NCBI GenBank assembly: GCA_963780865.1
Contig: CAWADT010000013.1
Span: 285,444 to 349,443 of the forward strand
From: FEN-1073 sp963780865
GTDB taxonomy: Bacteria > Chloroflexota > Anaerolineae > Anaerolineales > RBG-16-64-43
Length of the DNA stretch: 64,000 nt
Reading direction: 5' to 3'
The position numbers were made by a program, and so were the translations under genes. Below the pieces are notes generated by a model. That model searched no databases. It was not told the DNA's origin and saw only the letters and a list, made by a program, of their open reading frames with translations. The first letter of the stretch is position 1. The number at the start of each line of letters is the position of its first letter. Positions 44,576 through 52,387 of the stretch are shown here, in pieces.

Positions 44576-46123
44576 TCAGGCCACGGTTAATCCATATTCG
44601 ACCGCGTCGGAAAGCGCGCGCCACGAGGCCTCGATGATGTTCTCGCTCGCGCCGACAGTGCTCCACAGCCTTCCGTCGCACTGGGTGTCGATCAATACCC
44701 TCACCGAGGCGGCTGTTCCGGCCGTGGAATCCAGGATGCGCACCTTGTAGTCAACCAGTTCGAAACGCATAATCTGCGGATAGTGCGGTTTGAGCGCTTT
44801 GCGGAGCGCGCCGTCCAGCGCGTTCACCGGTCCGTTGCCTTCGGAGGCGGTGTGCATCACCTCGCCGTCCACCCGGATTTTCACCATGGCCTCCGACATC
44901 AGACCCCTGCCCTGGCGATGCTCGACCACGCAAAAGAAATCGATCAGCTCGAAGGGCGGTTTATACCCCGGATGGTGGTGCTTGAGCATCACCGCCACCG
45001 AAGCTTCGGCCGCCTCGAAGGAAAATCCCTTCGCTTCGAGTTCCTTGATCTCCTTAAGCACTTTGGCGACGGCTTTCTCGTCGGAGTGCAATTTGTACTC
45101 TTCGATTTTATTGAGCAGGTTCCCTTTTCCCGAGAGTTCGCTGACCACTACGCGCATTTGGTTCCCCACCGCGCCCGGATCGATGTGTTGGTAGGAAACC
45201 CGGCTCCGGCGCATGGCCGCCACGTGTATCCCGCCCTTGTGCGCGAAAGCGGATTTTCCGACATAGGGCATGTGCTCGTCGGGGGAAAGGTTGGCGATCT
45301 CGGCGACGTAATGTGCCGCCTCGTACATTTTCTTGAGTTTTCCCCTCGGAAGGCAGCGTAGCTTCATTTTCAATTCGAGATCCGGGATGATCGAACACAG
45401 GTTGGCGTTCCCGCTGCGTTCCCCGTACCCGTTGATCGTCCCCTGAACGTGGGTCGCGCCTTCCCGGACCGCCAGCAGGGTGTTGATGACGGCACTGTCG
45501 CTGTCGTTGTGGGCGTGAATACCAAGCGGGGCGTCCACCGCCTGGCGCACAGCGCGGAATATGGCTTCCACTTCCCACGGCATGGCGCCGCCGTTGGTCT
45601 CGCAAAGCACCAGCACGTCGGCGCCGCCGCGCAGGGCCGCGCGGAGCGTTTCCAGCGCGTAGCGCGGATCGGCTTTGTAGCCGTCGAAGAAATGCTCGGC
45701 GTCGAAGAAAACCTGTTTGCCCTTGGATTTCAGGTACGCCAGGCTGTCTTCGATGATCCGCAGGTTGTTTTCCTTCGAGGTGCGCAGCACATCGGATACG
45801 TGAAGGGTCCAGGATTTTCCGACTACAGTGCACACCGGCGTCTGGGCGTCCAATAACGCGCGGAGGTTTTCGTCATCTTCCGGCCGGTTGCCCACCCGGC
45901 ACGTGGAGCCAAAGGCCGCGATCTTGGAATTCCGCCACTTCACTTCCCGCGCTTTTACGAAGAATTCCAAATCCTTGGCATTCGACCCCGGCCAACCGCC
46001 TTCAATGTAGGCGACGCCGAGATCGTCCAGTTTCTGGGCCACCCTGATTTTGTCTTCGCACGAGAGGGAAATTCCCTCGCGCTGGGTTCCGTCGCGCAGC
46101 GTCGTATCGTAGATTTCGATCAT
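44576..46123 (-). CDS. cimA: (R)-citramalate synthase
   Basis: About 515 residues. It condenses pyruvate and acetyl-CoA to citramalate, the threonine-independent entry to isoleucine. The HMGL-like barrel opens YDTTLRDGTQREGISLS, with IEGGWPGSN, LCETNGGAMPWEV, HAHNDSDSAVIN (metal His) and GTINGYGERSGNANL. The GGWPGSNPKD-type signature separates this subgroup from 2-isopropylmalate synthase. A C-terminal LeuA dimer regulatory domain follows from about residue 370. Its ATG overlaps the leuD stop by 4 nt. Confidence 0.93.
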   Translation of the reverse strand: MIEIYDTTLRDGTQREGISLSCEDKIRVAQKLDDLGVAYIEGGWPGSNAKDLEFFVKAREVKWRNSKIAAFGSTCRVGNRPEDDENLRALLDAQTPVCTVVGKSWTLHVSDVLRTSKENNLRIIEDSLAYLKSKGKQVFFDAEHFFDGYKADPRYALETLRAALRGGADVLVLCETNGGAMPWEVEAIFRAVRQAVDAPLGIHAHNDSDSAVINTLLAVREGATHVQGTINGYGERSGNANLCSIIPDLELKMKLRCLPRGKLKKMYEAAHYVAEIANLSPDEHMPYVGKSAFAHKGGIHVAAMRRSRVSYQHIDPGAVGNQMRVVVSELSGKGNLLNKIEEYKLHSDEKAVAKVLKEIKELEAKGFSFEAAEASVAVMLKHHHPGYKPPFELIDFFCVVEHRQGRGLMSEAMVKIRVDGEVMHTASEGNGPVNALDGALRKALKPHYPQIMRFELVDYKVRILDSTAGTAASVRVLIDTQCDGRLWSTVGASENIIEASWRALSDAVEYGLTVA

Positions 46124-46731
46124 GGCTCTCTCGACTTTCCGCCCAACTCGCGCGCTCGCTCGTGGGCCTCGATGGCCGGAAGACATCCCAATAAGTATTC
46201 CAATTCGTCTACTCCGCGCAGCAGGCAGGTTTTGGAAAAGGCATCCACCGGAAAGGAAGCTTCCTGCCCGCCGGGGAGCAGAAGGCGCTGATTTTCCAAA
46301 TCGATGGTGATCGACGCCGACGGCGCTTCTTCGACCAGGTCCATCAGGCTCTGGTGCACCTTCTCCTCCACCACGATCGGCAGGATCCCGTTCTGGAGCG
46401 CGTTGTTGCGGAAGATGTCCGCGAACGACGTGCTGATGATCGCGCGGATGCCTCCCGCTTGGAGCGCCCAGGGGGCATGTTCGCGCGAGGAACCGCACCC
46501 GAAATTGGCTCCCGCCAGCAGGATGGTCGCTCCTGTATACTCCTGCTTGTTCATCGGAAAATCAGGATTGAGCTTGCCATCCGGCAGATATCGCCAGTTA
46601 AAGAACAGGCCTTCGGCCAGCCCGCTCTTGTCAATCACCTTGAGATAGCGCGCGGGGATGATCTGATCGGTGTCCACGTCGTTGGCCAGCAGGGGAATGA
46701 GTTTGGAGGTGAGCCGTTGCATCGCTTCCAT
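46120..46731 (-). CDS. leuD: 3-isopropylmalate dehydratase small subunit
   Basis: About 203 residues, the swivel domain of isopropylmalate isomerase. It has the DVDTDQIIPARYL opening, LLAGANFGCGSSREHAPWAL (substrate-binding Ser/Arg) and TSFADIFRNNALQNGILP. It works with LeuC and probably also isomerises citramalate. ATG 46731 overlaps the leuC stop as TAATG. The longer open frame upstream is antisense-like sequence of leuC. Confidence 0.95.
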   Translation of the reverse strand: MEAMQRLTSKLIPLLANDVDTDQIIPARYLKVIDKSGLAEGLFFNWRYLPDGKLNPDFPMNKQEYTGATILLAGANFGCGSSREHAPWALQAGGIRAIISTSFADIFRNNALQNGILPIVVEEKVHQSLMDLVEEAPSASITIDLENQRLLLPGGQEASFPVDAFSKTCLLRGVDELEYLLGCLPAIEAHERARELGGKSREP

Positions 46732-48149
46732 TACACGCCCTCCCCGCGAAGCGTTCTCGGATCCGTCACCGCGCCGCTCACCGCTGCGGCAGCGGCCGTG
46801 ATCGGGCTGGCGAGCAAACTCCGCCCGCCTTTGCCCTGGCGGCCTTCGAAATTCCGGTTGCTGGTGCTTACCGCGAGCTGCCCCGGCTGCAACTCGTCGC
46901 CGTTCATCGCGATGCACATGCTGCACCCGGAAAAGCGCCACTCCGCTCCGGCCTCGTGGAACACCCGGTCCAGCCCTTCCGCTTCCGCGTCGCGGCGGAC
47001 CCGCTCGGAGCCCGGGACGACCAGCACGCGCACTCCCGGCGCCACTTTCCGCCCGCGGAAAATTCCGGCCGCCTGGCGCAAATCGGAAAGCCGTCCGTTG
47101 GTGCACGACCCGATGAAGACGACGTCGACCTTTTTGCCGAGCATCGCTTCTCCCGGCGTGAAGCGCATATAGCCCAGCGCTTTCTCCAACGCGGACCGTT
47201 TGACCGGATCCTTTTCCGCCGCCGGATCGGGAATTCTTCCGGTGACGGGAATCCCCATCGCCGGGTTGGTGCCGAAGGTGATCATCGGCGCGAGCGCGCC
47301 GGCGTCGAAATCGATTTCGCGGTCGAACGCCGCGTCCGGATCGGAAGCCAATTTTTTCCAATGGACCAAGGCGCGATTCCACCCCGCGCCTTTCGGCGCA
47401 CGCTCGCGCCCCGCCAAATATTGAAACGTCGTATCGTCCGGCGCAACCATCCCGGCGCGCGCGCCGCCCTCGATGGACATATTGCACAGCGTCATGCGGC
47501 CTTCCATATCGAGCGCCTTCACCGCCGCCCCGGCATATTCGAACACTTGCCCGATCCCTCCCCCTACCCCGATTTTGGATATTAATCCGAGGATCATATC
47601 CTTCGCCGTGACTCCCGGGGCCAGACGCCCGCGAAAATTAACGCGGCAGGCTTTCGGACGGTACTGGAGCAAGGCCTGGGTGGCCAGCACCTGCTCCACC
47701 TCGCTCGTACCAATCCCGAAAGCCAGCGCCCCAAAAGCGCCGTGGGTTGCGGTATGGCTGTCGCCGCAAACGATCGTCATTCCGGGCTGGGTGGCGCCAA
47801 GTTCCGGTCCGATGATGTGGACGATCCCCCTCCCCGGAGAGTCCAGCGCAAAAAGGGGAATCCCATTCTCGCGGCAATTCGTCTCCAGCTGATGCAGCTG
47901 CCGGATGGCGGCGTCGTCCGCGCATTCCAGAGTCAGCCCGACCGTTGGGATCGAATGGTCCATCGTCGCCAAAGTCCGATCCGGCCGGCGCACGCGGATC
48001 CCGCGGGCGCGCAACCCGGCGAAGGCTTGCGGCGAGGTGACTTCGTGGATCATATGCAGGTCGATGTATAAAACCGTCGGATTGCCCGGCTGCTCGACAA
48101 CCACATGATCTTCCCAAACCCGATCAAACAGCGTTTTTGCGTTCGTCAT
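46731..48149 (-). CDS. leuC: 3-isopropylmalate dehydratase large subunit
   Basis: A 472-residue aconitase-family subunit carrying the [4Fe-4S] cluster. Seen are YIDLHMIHEVTSPQAF, TMDHSIPT, CGDSHTATHGAFGALAFGIGTSEVE, FIGSCTNGR (first cluster Cys) and FSGCSMCIAMNGD (other two Cys). It converts 2- to 3-isopropylmalate. The 5' end overlaps the methyltransferase gene by 26 nt. Confidence 0.96.
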   Translation of the reverse strand: MTNAKTLFDRVWEDHVVVEQPGNPTVLYIDLHMIHEVTSPQAFAGLRARGIRVRRPDRTLATMDHSIPTVGLTLECADDAAIRQLHQLETNCRENGIPLFALDSPGRGIVHIIGPELGATQPGMTIVCGDSHTATHGAFGALAFGIGTSEVEQVLATQALLQYRPKACRVNFRGRLAPGVTAKDMILGLISKIGVGGGIGQVFEYAGAAVKALDMEGRMTLCNMSIEGGARAGMVAPDDTTFQYLAGRERAPKGAGWNRALVHWKKLASDPDAAFDREIDFDAGALAPMITFGTNPAMGIPVTGRIPDPAAEKDPVKRSALEKALGYMRFTPGEAMLGKKVDVVFIGSCTNGRLSDLRQAAGIFRGRKVAPGVRVLVVPGSERVRRDAEAEGLDRVFHEAGAEWRFSGCSMCIAMNGDELQPGQLAVSTSNRNFEGRQGKGGRSLLASPITAAAAAVSGAVTDPRTLRGEGV

Positions 48150-48843
48150 GCCTGTTTTCCGCCGAGAATTTATAGCCGCCGAAAATGGCGTAATTCATCC
48201 GCTGCCAATGGCAGCCCACATCCACAAATCCCGCTTCACGCAGCCATTCCAGCTGATCTTCCACGCAGGCGGGGATATCCTCCGCGCGGGATCTTTCCAG
48301 ACAAGCCGCGGGGTCTTCGCCCATCGAGCGCACGAATTCCAGCCAGAGATGCTCGTAGACCGCATTCAAACGATCGGTCGCTCCTCGAACCATATCCCGG
48401 TTGAGGAACAGCCCGCCCGGGGTCAGCGCCTGATAGATGCGACGGTACAGATCCTTTTTCGCATGATCCTCCAAATGGTGAATGGACAAACCCGAGAGGA
48501 TCAGATCGTATCCGAAACCGAATTCATCCCTGGAAAAATCCCCGCGTTGGAAGGTCACTCGTTCCGCAAAGGCCGCCAACCGCGCGCGAGCCGCCGCCAG
48601 CATATTCTCCGCCAAGTCGAGCACCGTCACGTCGGCCAGGGGATAACGGCGCAGGATGAAATCAGCCAGGACGCCGGTTCCCGTACCGAGATCGAGCGCC
48701 CGGATTCTCTCGTTTCCTTCGAAGGGAATCAAGTCCATCATGGCCTGATTCTGCTCGCGGTAGTAAGGGACGAACTTGAGGATGTCGTGATCGTAATCGG
48801 ACGCATCCTGTTCGAAGTGATCCCTCACATTTTCCATGCTCAT
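48124..48843 (-). CDS. SAM-dependent methyltransferase inside the leu operon
   Basis: A 239-residue class I methyltransferase. SAM-binding motif I is ALDLGTGTGVLADFIL (about residue 49), motif II VTVLDLAENML, and LILSGLSIHHLED matches the trans-aconitate/CmoA-like group. The acceptor is unknown. Its start overlaps the leuA stop (ATGA) and its end overlaps leuC, so it is tightly built into the operon. A role in removing or repairing a side product of the isomerase (as aconitate methyltransferase does for aconitase) is an attractive guess without proof. Confidence 0.82.
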   Translation of the reverse strand: MSMENVRDHFEQDASDYDHDILKFVPYYREQNQAMMDLIPFEGNERIRALDLGTGTGVLADFILRRYPLADVTVLDLAENMLAAARARLAAFAERVTFQRGDFSRDEFGFGYDLILSGLSIHHLEDHAKKDLYRRIYQALTPGGLFLNRDMVRGATDRLNAVYEHLWLEFVRSMGEDPAACLERSRAEDIPACVEDQLEWLREAGFVDVGCHWQRMNYAIFGGYKFSAENRHDERKNAV

Positions 48844-50501
48844 GCGGATTTCGCCCGTTCTTCCGGTACGGCCGAATCTATTCCCTGCGCCGCCAGAATT
48901 TTATTGATCGCGCTCAGATACGCCTTGGCGCTGGCCACAATGATGTCGGTGTCGGCCCCGTGTCCGCCGTACATCCGCGGTTTGAGGCGGCCGTTCTGCG
49001 CCATTTCCCGCGGAGCCCGCGTTTCATCCGTGGATTCCAACCGCACGGTTACTTCGCCGATGGCGTCGATTCCCCCGGTGATCGCGCGGATGGAAAATTC
49101 CTGCAGCGCGTTGGCCGCCTGGATGATCCCGTCGATCGCCTTGTATGTGGCGTCCACGGGTCCCGTACCGACGGCTGCCTGCACCCGGAGCGAACCGTCG
49201 GGGCCGCGCAGCCGGACCGTGGCGGTCGGCATGCCCATCGTGCCGCAGGCAACCTGCAATCCTTCAAGCGAATAAACCTCGCGCACCTGATAGATCTGAT
49301 CGGCCACCAGCGCCTCCAGATCCGCGTCGGTGATGGTCTTCTTCTTATCGGCCAGTTCCTTGAACCGTTCGAACGCGCGATCCAACTCCTCGTTCGAAAG
49401 CTCGTGGCCCAGCTCGCTCAGCCGGACCCGCAGCGCGTGGCGCCCGGAGTGTTTGCCCAGCACCAGGTTGGATTGCGACAAGCCGATCATCTCCGGACGC
49501 ATGATCTCATAGGTGGTGTGATGCTTGAGCATCCCGTCCTGGTGGATCCCGGCTTCGTGGGCGAAAGCGTTGGCGCCGACGATGGCCTTGTTCGGCTGGA
49601 CCGGGATGCCGGTATAGGTCGAAACCATGTGGCTGACGTGCGCGATTTGGGTGGTGTCGATCCCGGTCGCCAGGTTATACAGGTTCCGGCGGGTGTGCAG
49701 CGCCATCACCACTTCCTCGATCGAAGCGTTTCCCGCGCGTTCGCCGATCCCGTTGATGGTTCCTTCCACTTGGCGCGCGCCCGCCAGCAGTCCGGCCAGC
49801 GTGTTGGCGGTGGCCATCCCCAGGTCGTTGTGGCAATGCAGCGAGACGATCGCTTTTTCGATGCCTTTCGTGTTGCGGATGATCCCTTCGATCAGTTTGC
49901 CCCACTCTTCGGGCGTGGTGTAGCCGACCGTGTCGGGGATGTTGAGCGTGGTGGCGCCGCATTCGATCGCGATCTGGAGCACCTGGTAGAGGAAATCCGG
50001 TTCGCTGCGGCCGGCATCCTCCGGCGAGAATTCGACGTCCGCGCACAGCGACCGGGCGTAGGTGACCATCTCGCGGACGCGCTGAACCACATCCTCCGGC
50101 GTCATCTTCAGCTTGTATTGCATGTGGATCGGTGAAGTGGCCAGAAAGGTGTGGATGCGCGGCCGCGCGGCGGAACGCACTCCTTCCCAGGCCGCGTCGA
50201 CGTCACCCCGCATGGTGCGCGCCAGCCCGCAGATGATCGGGGGCGGTCGCTGGATGGAGGGTTGTCCCGCCTCCGTTTCTTCCGTGTGGCCGGGGGATGC
50301 GTTGCCCACTTCCACGGCGATCCTACGCACCGCTTCGAGGTCGTCGGGCGAGGCGGAGGGGAAACCAGCTTCGATGACGTCGATCCCCATCCGCGCGAGG
50401 GTCCGGGCGATTTCAAGCTTCTCGCCCGAGGTCAGGCTTGCGCCGGGTGATTGTTCGCCGTCACGCAGGGTGGTATCAAAAATCCTCACATAGTTATCCA
50501 T
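48840..50501 (-). CDS. leuA: 2-isopropylmalate synthase
   Basis: About 553 residues, the first step of the leucine branch. It has FDTTLRDGEQSPGASLT, VIEAGFPSASPDDLEAV, SLHCHNDLGMATANTLAG (metal His), GTINGIGERAGNASIEEVV and NAFAHEAGIHQDGMLK. The C-terminal LeuA dimer domain (about 420-545) would bind leucine for feedback inhibition. GGAGGAAATC precedes the ATG at 50501. Confidence 0.95.
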   Translation of the reverse strand: MDNYVRIFDTTLRDGEQSPGASLTSGEKLEIARTLARMGIDVIEAGFPSASPDDLEAVRRIAVEVGNASPGHTEETEAGQPSIQRPPPIICGLARTMRGDVDAAWEGVRSAARPRIHTFLATSPIHMQYKLKMTPEDVVQRVREMVTYARSLCADVEFSPEDAGRSEPDFLYQVLQIAIECGATTLNIPDTVGYTTPEEWGKLIEGIIRNTKGIEKAIVSLHCHNDLGMATANTLAGLLAGARQVEGTINGIGERAGNASIEEVVMALHTRRNLYNLATGIDTTQIAHVSHMVSTYTGIPVQPNKAIVGANAFAHEAGIHQDGMLKHHTTYEIMRPEMIGLSQSNLVLGKHSGRHALRVRLSELGHELSNEELDRAFERFKELADKKKTITDADLEALVADQIYQVREVYSLEGLQVACGTMGMPTATVRLRGPDGSLRVQAAVGTGPVDATYKAIDGIIQAANALQEFSIRAITGGIDAIGEVTVRLESTDETRAPREMAQNGRLKPRMYGGHGADTDIIVASAKAYLSAINKILAAQGIDSAVPEERAKSA

Positions 50502-50551
50502 GATTTCCTCCGCAGAACGGAATCCTTCGCCGGGACCTCCCCCTCCCCGTT

Positions 50552-50596
50552 CCTCCCCCGTTTGCCTCGCAAACGGGGGAGGATAGGAGGGGGTTA
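50552..50596. repeat. Intergenic palindrome, copy A (ilvC-leuA gap)
   Basis: CCTCCCCCGTTTG (50552-50564) and CAAACGGGGGAGG (50570-50582) form a 13-bp stem, followed by a GGAGGGGG tract that runs into the ilvC stop codon. It is closely similar to 54115-54161, with GTTTGC/GCAAAC replaced there by ATTTGC/GCAAAT. Confidence 0.75.
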
Positions 50597-51652
50597 TTTC
50601 TTTTTCCAATTCTCCGGGCGCAGGGAACGAACCGCCGCACCCGCCTGCCACATTTCGGATTCGCGCATTGCCTGCAGTTCGGCGTCCAGCTTCTTTTTAT
50701 AGTCCTTGGCGCTGTTGGCTTCCAGCACGATGCGGGTCTGCTCGCCCGATACGACGCTTTCGTAGAGCCAGTCGAATACCGGCTCGACCGCCTTGCGGAA
50801 CTGGTGGCGCCAGTCGAGCGCGCCGCGCTGGGCGGTTGTCGAGCAATTGGCGTACATCCAATCCATTCCGTTTTTATCCACCAGCCGGATCAAACTCTGG
50901 GTCAGCTCTTCGACCGTCTCGTTGAACGCTTCCGACGGTGTGTGGCCGTGCTTGCGGAGGAGGCTGTATTGCGCCTCCATGATGCCGGCGAGCGCTCCCA
51001 TCAGCACGCCGCGCTCCCCGGTCAGGTCGCTGTGGACCTCGTTGGCAAACGTGGTCGGAAAGAGGTAGCCCGAGCCGATGGCTATTCCCAGCGCGAGGGT
51101 CCGCGCTTTAGCGCGCCCGGTGGCATCCTGGAAAACCGCGTAACTGCTGTTGATGCCGGACCCGGCCAGGAAATTGGTCCGCACGCTCGCCCCGGATCCC
51201 TTCGGCGCCACCATAATAACGTCGACAAAATCCGGCGGAACGACGCCGGTCTGTTCCTTGTAGACGATCGAGAAGCCATGCGAGAAATACAGCGCGTCCC
51301 CTTTTTTCAGGTTGGCCTTGACCTTCGACCAGAGGATTTTTTGCGCGGCGTCCGACACCAGGTATTGGATGATCGTCCCGCGCTTTACCGCCTCTTCGAT
51401 CGGGAAGAGGGTCGTGCCCGGCACCCAGCCATCCTTGACGGCTTTGTCCCAGTAGGATTTGTCTTCCTTGGCCTGGCCGATGATGACTTGGATGCCGTTA
51501 TCTTTCATGTTCAACGACTGGGCCGGGCCTTGCACGCCGTAGCCGAGCACCGCCACGGTTTCGTTGCGCAGCGTTTCCTGCGCCTTTGCGAGCGGGAACT
51601 CATCGCGCATGACCACCGTTTCCACGACGCCGCCAAAATTGATTTTTGCCAT
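50594..51652 (-). CDS. ilvC: Ketol-acid reductoisomerase
   Basis: A 352-residue class I KARI that isomerises and reduces acetolactate (or acetohydroxybutyrate). The NADPH-binding motif is VAVLGYGVQGPAQSLN, with metal ligands in the DLTGERG and EAFNETVEELTQ segments and a knotted helical C-domain. It is slightly longer at the C-terminus than typical. AAGGAGAG lies upstream of ATG 51652. Confidence 0.95.
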   Translation of the reverse strand: MAKINFGGVVETVVMRDEFPLAKAQETLRNETVAVLGYGVQGPAQSLNMKDNGIQVIIGQAKEDKSYWDKAVKDGWVPGTTLFPIEEAVKRGTIIQYLVSDAAQKILWSKVKANLKKGDALYFSHGFSIVYKEQTGVVPPDFVDVIMVAPKGSGASVRTNFLAGSGINSSYAVFQDATGRAKARTLALGIAIGSGYLFPTTFANEVHSDLTGERGVLMGALAGIMEAQYSLLRKHGHTPSEAFNETVEELTQSLIRLVDKNGMDWMYANCSTTAQRGALDWRHQFRKAVEPVFDWLYESVVSGEQTRIVLEANSAKDYKKKLDAELQAMRESEMWQAGAAVRSLRPENWKKK

Positions 51653-51742
51653 TTCGGTCTCTCCTTCGATTGGATGTCAACCCCCGCCGATGCGAGGGGA
51701 GGTTTTACAATTTTGGTACATTCAACTGCGAAAAAAGTGTGG

Positions 51743-51833
51743 TGTCATTGCGAGCGACCGGAGGGAGCGAAGCAATCTGGTTTTCGCGTCTGAAAGAACA
51801 GATTGCTTCGTCGCTCCGCTCCTCGCAATGACA
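51743..51833. repeat. Dispersed imperfect palindrome (TGTCATTGCGAG type)
   Basis: TGTCATTGCGAG (51743-51754) mirrors CTCGCAATGACA (51822-51833), and GAAGCAATCTG mirrors CAGATTGCTTC inside. This palindrome type is known as a high-copy intergenic element in many bacterial genomes. Here it fills the gap between ilvN and ilvC within the operon. Confidence 0.85.
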
Positions 51834-51856
51834 AACATCAGCATTCTCTGCCGACC

Positions 51857-52378
51857 TTACGCATCCCGGCCGCTCGCCCCGGGCATATGGCGCACGCCGA
51901 TGGCTCCGCCGCGCAACATCGCCACCTGTCCGGCGCGGACCATCTCCAGGACGCCGAACGGGCGCAGCAGCTCCACCAGGCTTTCGATCTTATCCTCCGT
52001 GCCGGTGATCTCCAGGATCAAGCTCTCGGGCGCCACATCGACCACCCGGGCGCGGAAGATTTCAGCCAACGCCGAAACTTCGGCGCGCTGCTTTGGCTCG
52101 GCCTTCACCTTGATAAGCGCCAAGTCGCGGGCGATGGCCGGCTGGCTGGTAATATCCTGCACGTCGATCATATTGACCAGCTTATAAAGATTGGCCTCGA
52201 CCCGCGCGGCGTCCTCCGGCTTGGCGTCGATGACAATGGTCATCCGGGAAATTTCCGGGTCCTCGGTGCGCCCGACGGCCAGGCTCTCGATATTGAAGTT
52301 TCGGCGCCGGAACAGCGACGCCACCCGGTTGAGCACGCCGGGCTTGTTTTCGACAAGTGCGATCATGGTATGTAACAT
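51857..52378 (-). CDS. ilvN: Acetolactate synthase small (regulatory) subunit
   Basis: A 173-residue subunit. The N-terminal ACT domain (about 1-75) begins LHTMIALVENKPGVLNRVASLFRRRNFNIESL, the valine-binding fold that gives feedback inhibition; the C-terminal ALS_ss_C domain follows. AGGAGG precedes the ATG. The catalytic subunit ends 9 nt upstream. Confidence 0.95.
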   Translation of the reverse strand: MLHTMIALVENKPGVLNRVASLFRRRNFNIESLAVGRTEDPEISRMTIVIDAKPEDAARVEANLYKLVNMIDVQDITSQPAIARDLALIKVKAEPKQRAEVSALAEIFRARVVDVAPESLILEITGTEDKIESLVELLRPFGVLEMVRAGQVAMLRGGAIGVRHMPGASGRDA

Positions 52379-52387
52379 CGCGTCCTC

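Noticed and set aside
46732..47487. Extension of the leuD frame upstream through leuC
   Set aside because: Arg/Gly-rich shadow of leuC; leuD starts at the TAATG overlap.
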